Source of the DNA: Thermoanaerobaculales bacterium
GTDB lineage: Bacteria > Acidobacteriota > Thermoanaerobaculia > Thermoanaerobaculales > Sulfomarinibacteraceae
Assembly: GCA_021107705.1 (NCBI GenBank)
Contig: JAIOSJ010000090.1
Location: 1-46,714, forward strand
Direction of reading: 5' to 3'
DNA length: 46,714 nucleotides
Both the position numbers and the translations under genes were made by a program. Positions 9,082 through 17,366 of the stretch are shown here, one piece after another. The notes beneath the pieces are model-generated. The model was not told the origin of the DNA, searched no databases, and was given only the letters and a program-made list of their open reading frames with translations. Position 1 is the stretch's first letter; the number at the start of each line of letters is the position of its first letter.

Positions 9082-9223
9082 GTTCAACCCCCAATTGATC
9101 TCAAAAGAGAGGTACGGCGATGGGAGTGAAGGTTTCAACGAGTTTCTTTCCGTTATGAGGTGCCTCGCCTTTTGCAAAACTCAAAAAATAGCCACAAAAA
9201 GGTACGAAAAAGTACAGGGGCGG

Positions 9224-9266
9224 GTTAAAGAAATGGTTAAAGGGTCAAAGAGTCAAAGAGGTCAAG
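9224..9266 (+). promoter_or_regulatory. Array of five direct G-T-(T/C)-A-A-A-G repeats upstream of TonB receptor
   Basis: GTTAAAG, GTTAAAG, GTCAAAG, GTCAAAG and a partial GTCAAG occur at 9224, 9236, 9244, 9252 and 9261, spaced 12, 8, 8 and 9 bp. They lie about 130 bp before the receptor start. Just upstream, GTAC-GAAAAA-GTAC forms a small dyad. They could be regulator binding sites, or just simple-sequence drift. Confidence 0.3.
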
Positions 9267-9397
9267 ACTCCTGGATACCGAACTGGGGGTTGCGATTGCC
9301 GAGTTCGCGTTCTCATGCGTCAGATTTTACATTCATCTAAGACGTGGGTGCTGGTATCCTCGACCCAGCAAAATATCATTGGAAGAAGGAGGTTCTC

Positions 9398-11713
9398 ATG
9401 GCAAAGGAAGCAAAGGGAGCAACGGGACGCGTCATCGGTATCATCGGTCTTGCTCTTCTCATCGCAGGGGTTGGTGGACCTGTTCTAGCACAGGAAAACC
9501 CTTCCGCCGAACCGGTGGGCGCCGAGGAGGAGGCGATAATTCCACAGGTTGCGGTCGGTGAGATCATCGTCACCGCACAGAAACGTGAGGTCGACATTCA
9601 GGAAGTCCCGCTTGCCGTTTCGACCCTGAGCGGTGAGGATCTCCAAGCGATCACGTCGGGTGCTCCCGATGTCCGGGCTCTGTCGGCGAGGGTCCCCAGC
9701 TTGATCCTCGAGAGTTCCTTCGGACGGGCTTTCCCGCGGTTTTACATTCGGGGCCTGGGCAACACCGACTTCGACTTGAACGCTTCCCAGCCGGTTTCGA
9801 TGATCATCGACGAGGTGGTCATGGAGAATCCGGTGGTGAAGGGCATGCCGATCTGGGATATGGATCGGGTTGAGGTCCTGCGCGGTCCCCAGGGGACGCT
9901 GTTCGGGCGCAACACGCCCGCGGGTATCGTCAAGTTCGAGAGCAAGAAGCCGACGCAGGAGTTCGAAGCGGACTTCCGAGCATCCTATGGAACCTATGAC
10001 ACAATCGACATCAACGGTGCGGTCGGCGGTCCCCTGAGCGATACCGTTTCGCTGCGATTCTCGGGTCTGTATCAATCCCGCAGCGACTGGATCGACAACG
10101 GACATACGGGCGTGAATGATGAGCTCGGGGGCTATGACACCACGGGCTACCGCCTGCAGCTTCTGTGGGAGCCGACCGAGAACTTCGACGCCCTGTTTAA
10201 CATTCACGGTTGGGACGTCGATGGAACCGCCCGCATTTTCCGCGCCAACATCATCACCCCGGGTGACGATGAGCTTGTCCCCGGCTTCGAGCAGGACATG
10301 GTTTACCTCGATGGATTGAATTCGCAAGAAATCAGTGCCTTCGGCGGCGTGATGAAGTTGGATTACGACTTCGGTGGGGCGACTCTGACCTCGGTCACCG
10401 GTTTCGAGACCCTGGACATGTACAGCCGGGGTGACATCGACGGCGGTTGGGGCGCCGCGTTCTTGGGTGAGGGCAACTATGGGCCGGGTTTCATCCCTTT
10501 CCCGTCGGAATCGGCCTGCGGCATCCCCGATCTCGACCAGTTCACTCAGGAGTTTCGTCTAACCAGCAACGGCTCGGGGCCGCTGCGTTGGTTGACGGGC
10601 CTCTTTTACTTCAACGAAGAAGTGATGATTGACAACTTCAGCTACGACACCTTGGCCCCGGGTAACCCGCAAAACGGCCATGCCGTCCAGTGGCAGGAGA
10701 CCGAGGCCTACGCCCTGTTCGGATCGGTCAGCTACGAGGTCAACGAAAAATGGGACCTGGCCGCCGGCTTGCGTTTCTCTCACGATGAGAAAGACTTCTG
10801 GGTTGACCGGCCGCAGCCCATCTTTCAGCCGCCCCTGGTGGCGCCGATCACCGAACAGACCGACGAGGACTACACCAGCTGGGACCTGAGTGTGACCTAC
10901 AAGGCCAGTCCGAACGTCAACTGGTACGGCCGTGTTGCCACCAGTTTCCGTGCCCCTTCGATCCAGGGCCGAATCATGTTCTGCGGCGACTTTGAAGGCG
11001 GTACCAACCCCGCCACCAACTGCGTAACGACGGCCGACACCGAAGAGATCCTGTCGACCGAGATCGGCGTCAAGTCGATTCTCGCGGACAATCGTTTGCG
11101 CCTCAACCTGACCGCCTACATCTTTGAGGTGGACGGTCAGCAATTGACTGCCGTCGGCGGCCAGTACAACACAGCGACCCTGCTCAATGCCGACAAGACC
11201 GAGGGTCACGGCTTCGAAGCCGACATCGAGTACATTCCCACGGGTAACTGGCTCATGACCTTCGGTTTGAGCTACAACCCGACCAAGATCAAGGACAGGG
11301 ATCTCACGGTTGCGCCGTGCGGCGGTGGGTGCACGGTCACCGACCCGCTGAATGAGAGTGGTTTGGCCTTGATCAACGGGAACCCTCTGCCGCACGCTCC
11401 CGAGTGGATCGTCAACGGCATCATCAACTTCCGATCAGATCCAGAGGAGAAGGGTCTCTTCGGCGTGCTGGACTGGGCCTACTACAGTGAGAAGAACTTC
11501 TTCCTCTATGAGTCGGAGGAGTTCCAGAGCGATTCACTGGAAATCGGCCTTCGTCTGGGCTATGCCTGGAACAACGCCAGGTACGAAGTGGCGCTGTTCG
11601 GCCGCAATATTCTCGATGAAGAGATCGTTCGCAACGGGATCGACTTCAACAATCTGACCGGCATGATGAACGAGCCCCGGATTATCGGCGTCGAGTTCGT
11701 TGGAAGGTTTTAG
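9398..11713 (+). CDS. TonB-dependent outer-membrane receptor
   Basis: Start placed at ATG 9398 (MAKEAKGATGRVIGIIGLALL), which has a perfect AGGAGG ribosome site and a signal peptide ending near VLAQ; the track start is 18 codons upstream. A TonB-box-like segment, EIIVTAQKREVDIQEVPLAVS, leads into the plug domain (about residues 60-190: FYIRGLGNTDF, MDRVEVLRGPQGTLFGRNTPAGIV). A 22-strand type barrel ends in a terminal Phe (VEFVGRF). It imports a ligand, such as a siderophore, cobalamin or oligosaccharide/peptide, with energy from TonB-ExbBD. The ligand is not evident, and the gene stands alone with its own terminator. Confidence 0.93.
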   Translation: MAKEAKGATGRVIGIIGLALLIAGVGGPVLAQENPSAEPVGAEEEAIIPQVAVGEIIVTAQKREVDIQEVPLAVSTLSGEDLQAITSGAPDVRALSARVPSLILESSFGRAFPRFYIRGLGNTDFDLNASQPVSMIIDEVVMENPVVKGMPIWDMDRVEVLRGPQGTLFGRNTPAGIVKFESKKPTQEFEADFRASYGTYDTIDINGAVGGPLSDTVSLRFSGLYQSRSDWIDNGHTGVNDELGGYDTTGYRLQLLWEPTENFDALFNIHGWDVDGTARIFRANIITPGDDELVPGFEQDMVYLDGLNSQEISAFGGVMKLDYDFGGATLTSVTGFETLDMYSRGDIDGGWGAAFLGEGNYGPGFIPFPSESACGIPDLDQFTQEFRLTSNGSGPLRWLTGLFYFNEEVMIDNFSYDTLAPGNPQNGHAVQWQETEAYALFGSVSYEVNEKWDLAAGLRFSHDEKDFWVDRPQPIFQPPLVAPITEQTDEDYTSWDLSVTYKASPNVNWYGRVATSFRAPSIQGRIMFCGDFEGGTNPATNCVTTADTEEILSTEIGVKSILADNRLRLNLTAYIFEVDGQQLTAVGGQYNTATLLNADKTEGHGFEADIEYIPTGNWLMTFGLSYNPTKIKDRDLTVAPCGGGCTVTDPLNESGLALINGNPLPHAPEWIVNGIINFRSDPEEKGLFGVLDWAYYSEKNFFLYESEEFQSDSLEIGLRLGYAWNNARYEVALFGRNILDEEIVRNGIDFNNLTGMMNEPRIIGVEFVGRF

Positions 11714-11772
11714 GAGGTCTCAGCTTTCAGTTATCGGCTTTAAGTGTCCGGAAAACGCGGAGAATGATTGAG

Positions 11773-11802
11773 AAAGCCCCCTCTATTTTGAGGGGGCTTT
11801 TT
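11773..11802 (+). terminator. Intrinsic terminator of the TonB receptor gene
   Basis: AAAGCCCCCTC-TATTTT-GAGGGGGCTTT followed by more T forms an 11-bp perfect stem with a T-tail, 60 bp after the receptor stop. Confidence 0.93.
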
Positions 11803-11859
11803 GAGCGGTGGCCTGGTGTTTTCGTTGGCTGAGAGCCGGCAGCTCCCGGCTTTGCCGAG

Positions 11860-12234
11860 TCAGCCAATCAGGCTGACCTGGACCTTGCGGCGCCTGGGGC
11901 CGTCAAGTTCGACAAAGAAGATGCCCTGCCAGGTCCCGAGGCGGAGTTGGCCACTTTCGACCGGCAGGATGACGGACTCGCCGATCAAGCTGGACAGGAG
12001 GTGAGCGTCGGAATTTCCCTCGGCGTGATGAAATGTCATCTGAGGTACCATCGCCTCGAAGGCAGCGATGAGATCACGCTGCACATCAGGATCTGCATTC
12101 TCGTTCACCGTCACCGCGGCGGTGGTGTGAGACACAAAGACGTGGCACAGTCCGTCGCCGATGCCGCTGTCGCAGACCACCCGGGACACCTGCGCAGAAA
12201 TGTCCGTCATCTGCTGCCGAGCTGTCGATCTCAC
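11860..12234 (-). CDS. YjbQ/UPF0047 family protein
   Basis: The body matches the UPF0047/YjbQ family, linked to thiamin phosphate synthase activity: VFVSHTTAAVTVNENADPDV, HHAEGNSDAHLLSSLIG, LGTWQGIFFVELDGPRRRKV. The conserved His/Glu set is present. The track start is a GTG (12234) lacking a nearby ribosome site. The frame stays open upstream with the family-like residues IHTIEV, and a strong GGGGGAGG lies 6 nt before an ATT codon at 12249; no ATG, GTG or TTG lies between. The true start may be that ATT, adding five residues. It reads toward the receptor terminator. Confidence 0.88.
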   Translation of the reverse strand: MRSTARQQMTDISAQVSRVVCDSGIGDGLCHVFVSHTTAAVTVNENADPDVQRDLIAAFEAMVPQMTFHHAEGNSDAHLLSSLIGESVILPVESGQLRLGTWQGIFFVELDGPRRRKVQVSLIG

Positions 12235-12267
12235 TTCGATGGTGTGAATTTTCGGCCTCCCCCTTTA

Positions 12268-12837
12268 CTTTACCCGAAATAATACTCCTAAGGTACACTG
12301 TATACAGGGTGAGATTCAGAGGATGAATGCTGCGGTTACCATCAGCGGGAGACGAATTGTGCTTGACAAGCTCGTCATGCAGATGGTGGAGCCCGGTTTT
12401 TCCATACGATTCCGCAGAATCCCGACGACCGCTCCCTCGAGCGGGCACGTAAACCCGTCGTTGCTCCAACTTGCTCCGCCCCGGTCGCGCTACGTCCGTC
12501 GATGGCGGCGCCATGCCCGTCGATGCCTTATCTGCGCCAATGTGTTTCGGCAGCTTGGATTACCACTCGATTAGCTTGTTCCCATGCGGCAGCCATAAGA
12601 GATGCGGGCCATGGGCTGTCCGCGGGATCCGGAAATCATCGTTCGCGATGGGGAGTTCACGTCTTCGGGCTACAACGATCCCATGTTGGCGGCGGCCGCG
12701 GCCGCGGCCGAGGTGATGGCCCAGGTGGTCGGGCAGGACAACGTCTTTACGATCCCGGCCCGACCCTTCACACCGGCATCCGAACGATGTCCGTGATCGC
12801 GCGCGCTCTCCTTGACTCAGCGCCGTGAGCGGCTGGT
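12268..12837. other. Gene-poor, degraded stretch
   Basis: No ORF here has a recognisable domain. Several overlapping frames are open because of high GC, including an alternating GGCGGCGGCCGCGGCCGCGGCCG run near 12690. A plus-strand frame at 12602-12796 reads somewhat protein-like (DPEIIVRDGEFTSSGYNDP) but starts and stops abruptly. I regard the stretch as decayed coding DNA next to the threonine-dehydratase stub. Confidence 0.4.
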
Positions 12838-12960
12838 TTACGCCCCTGATTCCAAGCTCGAACAGGTCACGACCGGGGTCCGGTGAATGTGAGGACGGAT
12901 TCGTTCCGCTGCAGCGCGGATGTCGTCGATGGTAGGTGGATGTTTCGTGGTTGGCGCCAT
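12838..12960 (-). pseudogene. N-terminal stub of a threonine dehydratase/serine racemase-type PLP enzyme
   Basis: From ATG 12960 the frame reads MAPTTKHPPTIDDIRAAAERIRPHIHRTPVVTCSSLESGA and then stops. This is the typical start of fold-type II threonine ammonia-lyases (TIDDIRAAAERI...HRTPV). Everything after about residue 40, including the PLP lysine motif (SFKxRGA), is missing. The enzyme deaminates Thr/Ser or racemises Ser when complete. The remnant cannot be active. Confidence 0.7.
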
Positions 12961-13022
12961 ACTGCATTGTGACACCGACCGGTAAAGCCGGACAGCTCTG
13001 AGCCGAGCCTTTTGCAAAACAA

Positions 13023-13062
13023 GCGCCCGTGCCATCGCCCTTTTGGGGATGGTCACGGGCGC
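13023..13062 (-). terminator. Long imperfect hairpin with T-rich tail (minus strand)
   Basis: GCGCCCGTG...CACGGGCGC arms enclose CCATCGCCC/GGGGATGG pairing, and the minus strand continues TTGTTTTG. It lies just upstream of the dehydratase stub and downstream of the DUF2541-like gene stop, in the same direction. It is either the terminator of the latter or a former attenuator of the dehydratase gene. Confidence 0.45.
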
Positions 13063-13120
13063 CGGTCGGTCTGTCCGTCACACCGCAGCCAAGTTGGGGA
13101 AAGCTGTTGAGAGGTACTTC

Positions 13121-13519
13121 TCAGGCAGTTGCGACCAGGGTAACGAATGATCGACCGTTCTTCTGCCCGTTCGTGGGGGCATAGCCGAATTCGACCTTGA
13201 CGATTTTCTTTGCGCCGCCGTTGATTTCGATGACGGAACTCTCAAAGCCCGGCCTAATATTTTCGTTCAGTGTTGCCTTCTGGTCGGTACCGTCATCGAA
13301 CACAATCGTGACGTCGGTTATGTTAATGGCCTTCTTGCTGATCTTGAACATGATCTGCGAACAGGCCATGTCGGTTTTTTTCACATTGATCACGTCACTG
13401 TCGGTGTTGAACAAGAGGGTCTGTTTGCCGATTTTCTGCCAGTCGCCGGCCTGAGCCACGCCGACCGCCAAAACACAGACAATACATGTCAGAAATGCTA
13501 TTCGATTGAGGTTTTTCAT
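13121..13519 (-). CDS. Small secreted DUF2541-like protein
   Basis: A 132-residue protein with a clear signal peptide (MKNLNRIAFLTCIVCVLAVGVAQA|GDWQ) and a GAAGGAG ribosome site 6-7 nt before the ATG. The mature part is a single beta-rich domain starting WQKIGKQTLLFNTDSDVI, which resembles DUF2541-type periplasmic proteins of unknown role; one Cys only. Codon use is less GC-rich and Lys-richer than the neighbours. It stands alone between decayed DNA and the pepF terminator region. Confidence 0.7.
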   Translation of the reverse strand: MKNLNRIAFLTCIVCVLAVGVAQAGDWQKIGKQTLLFNTDSDVINVKKTDMACSQIMFKISKKAINITDVTIVFDDGTDQKATLNENIRPGFESSVIEINGGAKKIVKVEFGYAPTNGQKNGRSFVTLVATA

Positions 13520-13689
13520 TGTTTCTCCTTCATTATACCAGTCACAAAATGCTCAGTTGTAGAACAAAAATATCTCAGAACTCTTCTTTTTTTGGGGCAG
13601 GCTTTCCCGGGTCTGCCTGTGCACGCCAACTAATACGAAGGTTCACCTGTGAAGGTTCTTAGATTTTTGGAAAATATTGGATTTTTTCA

Positions 13690-13715
13690 ACCCCGGCCTT
13701 CTGGATCGCCTGGCG
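13690..13715 (+). repeat. Dispersed palindrome family member (ACCCCGGCCTTCTGG), partial
   Basis: ACCCCGGCCTTCTGGATCGCCTGGCG is identical over 26 bp to 18758-18783. The partner arm CCAGAAGGCC is degenerate here (CCAGGCC at 13720). It lies in the 282-bp gap before pepF; apart from this element and the terminator I see nothing else there. Confidence 0.7.
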
Positions 13716-13748
13716 GCGACCCAGGCCACTCAACCAAAGACCAACAAA

Positions 13749-13777
13749 AAAACCCACCTGATCTCTCAGGTGGGTTT
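13749..13777 (-). terminator. Intrinsic terminator of pepF
   Basis: AAACCCACCTGA-TCTC-TCAGGTGGGTTT is a perfect 12-bp stem. On the minus strand it is followed by TTTTTG, giving a T-run. It lies about 25 bp after the oligoendopeptidase stop codon. Confidence 0.9.
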
Positions 13778-13801
13778 GTTTCGATCAAGGCTTCGGGGTG
13801 T

Positions 13802-15706
13802 TTACTTCAGCATCCCCTGAGTCCTCAGCTCGTTCTCCAGCTTGGTGACGAGCCTGTCCATGGTGGCCACGAGGGCTTCCATCGGCGCCGGGGTGGTGAA
13901 ATCGATCCCGGCCTTCTTGAGCAATTCGACGGGATGGTCGTTGCCGCCCGATTTGAGGAGGTTCAAGTACCGCTCGACGACTTCCGCCCGCTCTGCCTCA
14001 TCGCCCGTGGTCATCTGGGCGTGGAACAGGCTCGCCGCGGATTTTGAGGTCGCGTACTGGAAGACGTAGTAGGGGGAATTGAAGAAGTGGGGAATTCGCG
14101 CCCAAGTGTTGTGGTACCAATCCTGGTCGTCCAGGCTGTCGCCGAAGAAGTCATTGAGTGATTTCAAATAGATTTGCTGCAGGGTGGTGGCGGTGATCGG
14201 TCGGCCCTGCTCGACGGCGCGGTGGGCTTCGAGTTCGTAGTCCGCGAACATGGTCTGGCGATAGAATCCGGAGGAGATGTCCTCGATCGCGTGCTCCAGG
14301 AGGGCGATGCGTCTTTTCGGGTCCTTTTCGATCTCCAGAAGGCGGTCGAGGAAGAAATTCTCGTTCGTCATGGCCGCGACTTCGGCCACAAAGGTCGTAT
14401 AGGAAGCGGTGGAGAAGGGTTGGGCCCCATGGGCCAGCATGGTGTGCATGGTGTGACCCATTTCATGGGCTACCGTGAAGGCGTCGTTGAGGGCGTCGGA
14501 GTAATTCAGAAGCATGAAGGGGTGGACACCGTATACACCGGCCGAGAAGGCGCCCGATCTTTTGCCCTCGTTCTCGTAAACGTCGATCCAGCGTTCGGCA
14601 AAGGCGCGTTTCACGGTCTCCTGGTACTCGGCGCCGTAGATGGCGACCGACTCCACGAGAATCGGTTGAACCTCGTCGTAATAGAGTGGCCAGTCAATCT
14701 CGACGAGGGGGATGTAGGAGTCAAAATACCGATAGCGCTCGAGACCGAGGGCCTCTTTACGGATCTCCTGGTAGCGTTGCAGTGGGCCCGCGCCTGCCTT
14801 TGCGGTGGCAATCAGGTTCTCGACTACGGCTACGGGGATGTTGTTGCCGTCCAGATCGGCCTCGAGGGTTGACGCGTAGCCGCGCGCCTGGGCGAGGAAC
14901 CAGTCTCGTTGCAGGATCCCGGAGTAGATCGAGGAATAGGTATTGGGAAAGTCGTCGTAAATGGTGAAGTGGGCCTTGAAAATTGCCTCCCGATCGGCCT
15001 GGTCGCGGTAGGAGCGGATGCCGTTTCCATAGACGCCGTTGGTGGCGACAACCTCTTCGCCATTTGACAAAGTTACCGTGGGGAACTTCACGTCGGCATT
15101 CGCCATCATGCTGTAGGTCTGACCCGGGGTGCCGTTGAAGGGTCCGGCAAAGGCCAGTAGGCGTTCACCGTCCTCGTCCAGGACGTGCTCCTGCAGCCGA
15201 TAGGTCTCGGTGATGCCAAAGCGGTAGGGCGCGAGTTCGGGGGTCTCGTCGAGCCACCTCATCATCGTTTCTTCGGGGATCAAGAGCAACTCAGGGGTGA
15301 ACCATGCTACGGCCTGGCTGAACTTGGCAAAGACAATCTGAACCTTGCCGAGTCGCGCCTGGATCTCGTTGTCCCGGGTGTCTTGTGTCCGCGTCAGTCC
15401 GGGGTATTGGTAGACCTTGTAAGCCAACTGACCGAGTTCATCCGAGAGCTGAGATGCCGCGAGGATGCGTTCGGGTCCCTCGGAGAGCTTGCCCTTGAGT
15501 TCCTGGTATTGGTCCATGAGGCCCTGGAGTTTTCCGAGGTCGGCCTCCCAAGCGTCCCAATCGGGATAGATGTCACTGAGATTCCAGGTGTACTCCACCG
15601 GAATCTCGGCTCGATCGAGGGTTGAGGGTTTCTGTCCGGTCTGAGCCTGAGCCGTGACGACGGCGAGGGTCAGGGCGATCATTGAAAATACGACGACTTT
15701 GTTCAT
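13802..15706 (-). CDS. pepF: Oligoendopeptidase F (M3B), exported form
   Basis: 634 residues. The zinc motif AHEMGHTMHTM (HExxH) and the downstream Glu (TFVAEVAAMTNE) are present, as in M3B oligoendopeptidases, and the N-terminal EIPVEYTWNLSDIYPDWDAWEADL is typical of PepF. Unlike cytoplasmic PepF, the protein begins MNKVVVFSMIALTLAVVTAQAQ, a signal peptide, so it should act in the periplasm on medium-length peptides made by secreted proteases. A GGAGGAG ribosome site supports the start. Its own terminator follows. The annotation is firm; only localisation is inferred. Confidence 0.93.
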   Translation of the reverse strand: MNKVVVFSMIALTLAVVTAQAQTGQKPSTLDRAEIPVEYTWNLSDIYPDWDAWEADLGKLQGLMDQYQELKGKLSEGPERILAASQLSDELGQLAYKVYQYPGLTRTQDTRDNEIQARLGKVQIVFAKFSQAVAWFTPELLLIPEETMMRWLDETPELAPYRFGITETYRLQEHVLDEDGERLLAFAGPFNGTPGQTYSMMANADVKFPTVTLSNGEEVVATNGVYGNGIRSYRDQADREAIFKAHFTIYDDFPNTYSSIYSGILQRDWFLAQARGYASTLEADLDGNNIPVAVVENLIATAKAGAGPLQRYQEIRKEALGLERYRYFDSYIPLVEIDWPLYYDEVQPILVESVAIYGAEYQETVKRAFAERWIDVYENEGKRSGAFSAGVYGVHPFMLLNYSDALNDAFTVAHEMGHTMHTMLAHGAQPFSTASYTTFVAEVAAMTNENFFLDRLLEIEKDPKRRIALLEHAIEDISSGFYRQTMFADYELEAHRAVEQGRPITATTLQQIYLKSLNDFFGDSLDDQDWYHNTWARIPHFFNSPYYVFQYATSKSAASLFHAQMTTGDEAERAEVVERYLNLLKSGGNDHPVELLKKAGIDFTTPAPMEALVATMDRLVTKLENELRTQGMLK

Positions 15707-15838
15707 TGTTTCTCCTCCAGAGTTTGCGTGGGCCTGCGTTGTTCTCGCGGTCCATCCCTCAAGAATACGGGTGGAATCCTAACTGGTTGCGCAGGAATTT
15801 GCCAGGGCCGGTGTTTCTGATTACTGACGGTTCTTCGA

Positions 15839-15922
15839 GACCCCGGCCTCCCGGGCAATCTGTCGGACGGATTGCATACGGCCCTTCAGGCCGGAGTGAT
15901 GGTCGAACCCGTGGGTCCTCGA
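15839..15922 (+). repeat. 72-bp two-hairpin repeat copy B joined to ACCCCGGCC arm
   Basis: GACCCCGGCCTCC leads into a 72-bp stretch (15851-15922) that matches 7029-7100 with five mismatches. The first hairpin has one G:T wobble (GCAATCTGTC/GACGGATTGC) and the second, CGGCC-CTTCA-GGCCG, is intact. The repeat overlaps the 5' end of the downstream ORF. A degenerate arm GCCAGGGCCGGTGTTT lies at 15801. Confidence 0.8.
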
Positions 15923-17275
15923 CAATACGAAGCAAGCCCCTCCTTTGGGACGTGCGGTCTCTGGCGTATTTATTGGTACCCAGTTTCGCTGATCCTTCGC
16001 GCTACAGGTCTTCTTCGCCGTGCGATCGGATTCGCGCTGGTATGGAGTCTTGCCTCCGGAACGGTTTTCATTCCCGGTGTATGGGCGGCCACCTACTACG
16101 TCAACGACGACACCGGCGACGACAGCCGCACCCCGGCTCAAGCCCAGAGCGCTGCCACGCCATGGCAGACCATCACTCGGGCAATCACTGAGGTAACCCT
16201 TGCTGCGGGCGACACAATCGACGTGGCGGGCGGAACCTATAATACGGCGCTGGGCGAAAGCTTCCCCATGACCCTGGTCGATGGTGTGGCGATTGCGGGC
16301 GCGGACTCGAATACCACCACGATCATCGGCCCCATGGCCTCGGTGCTCTTTCTCAATAATGACACCCCACTCGCCGGCGGTACCACCCTGGGCGGTTTCA
16401 CGCTGACCCACGACGCCGGCGACCTCGCCAACGTTGCAATGAGCTTCACCCTGGCCTCGGCAGACATGGCGCCCGTTATTTCGGAAAACCACTTCCAAGG
16501 CGTGGGCGGCTACGGACAGGGCATCAACAGCATCTCGGACGGTATTTACCTCGACGAAGACGGCCATGCGCCTAATCCCGACTTCGGCGGCGGCGACCTC
16601 TCCTCGCTGGGACTCAACACCTTGATGGGCAACGGCGGATTTGACTTCTACAATGATGACGGGGACTCGGTCATGGCCCAGTTCAACTGGTGGGGCACGA
16701 CCGACGACACCACCATCGACGCCAGCATCTCCGACAACGAGGAGGAGACCGGTGGCGCCGTGGACTTCTCGGCTTTCCTGTCGGCGGTCCCCACGGTATC
16801 GGCCACAGCGAGCCTGGTCGATGCGCTCGAGGTGGACCTCTCCCCACCCGGCCCGTCGAATGGCGATACCATCCGCTACACCGCGACGCTTGAGGGCACC
16901 GGTGACTGCGGCTGTGCTTCCGCGCTCTTCACCGTTGAGATACCGGACAACGGCATCTTCATCCACGACTCCTTAGGCACCTCGAGAGGTATTCTGATCA
17001 ACGACACGCTCAATGATCTCCACCCCGAGCTGAAGGTCGGCCTCGGCGCCCTCGAAGTTGAAGAAACCGTGATCATCACCTGGGACGTGATGGTCGACGG
17101 CGGCAAAAACATGACATCCCAGGGCACCCTGAGCTGCTACCAGCTCGGTGACCTGCTCACCGACGACCCGAGCGTGGGCGGGGACAGTGATCCGACGACC
17201 ACGATCCTGAGTTCGCTCTTCAGCGACGATTTCGAGAGCGGTAATACCGATGAGTGGTCCAACGCTGTGCAGTAG
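15872..17275 (+). CDS. Secreted DUF1565/beta-helix-type protein with C-terminal FxDxFExG motif; start uncertain
   Basis: The mature part begins ATYYVNDDTGDDSRTPAQAQSAATPWQTITRAIT, the usual opening of DUF1565-type right-handed beta-helix proteins, followed by helix-like turns up to about residue 290 and an Ig-like segment (about 295-430). It ends LFSDDFESGNTDEWSNAVQ, the same motif as the C1 protease and the 40991 gene. A hydrophobic export segment (LLRRAIGFALVWSLASGTVFIPGVWA) precedes it. All in-frame ATG/GTG starts fall inside the 72-bp repeat, so the native start was probably displaced; 15911 (GTG) is one alternative. Likely extracellular; function unknown. Confidence 0.7.
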   Translation: MHTALQAGVMVEPVGPRQYEASPSFGTCGLWRIYWYPVSLILRATGLLRRAIGFALVWSLASGTVFIPGVWAATYYVNDDTGDDSRTPAQAQSAATPWQTITRAITEVTLAAGDTIDVAGGTYNTALGESFPMTLVDGVAIAGADSNTTTIIGPMASVLFLNNDTPLAGGTTLGGFTLTHDAGDLANVAMSFTLASADMAPVISENHFQGVGGYGQGINSISDGIYLDEDGHAPNPDFGGGDLSSLGLNTLMGNGGFDFYNDDGDSVMAQFNWWGTTDDTTIDASISDNEEETGGAVDFSAFLSAVPTVSATASLVDALEVDLSPPGPSNGDTIRYTATLEGTGDCGCASALFTVEIPDNGIFIHDSLGTSRGILINDTLNDLHPELKVGLGALEVEETVIITWDVMVDGGKNMTSQGTLSCYQLGDLLTDDPSVGGDSDPTTTILSSLFSDDFESGNTDEWSNAVQ

Positions 17276-17366
17276 ACAGGGCAACATCAGACAGAGGTCT
17301 CAACCGGTAACGATAACGGGCTCGGGCTCGGGTTCAAGGCTCTCCGGCTCCGGTTGGGCACAAAAC

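Noticed and set aside
12560-13081. 173-codon minus-strand ORF as a real gene
   Set aside because: It is out of frame with the recognisable dehydratase stub and shows no domain.
15821-16966. 381-codon minus-strand ORF including repeat-derived residues GRMQSVRQIAREAG
   Set aside because: The residues come from the 72-bp dispersed repeat; the rest is antisense to the DUF1565 protein.
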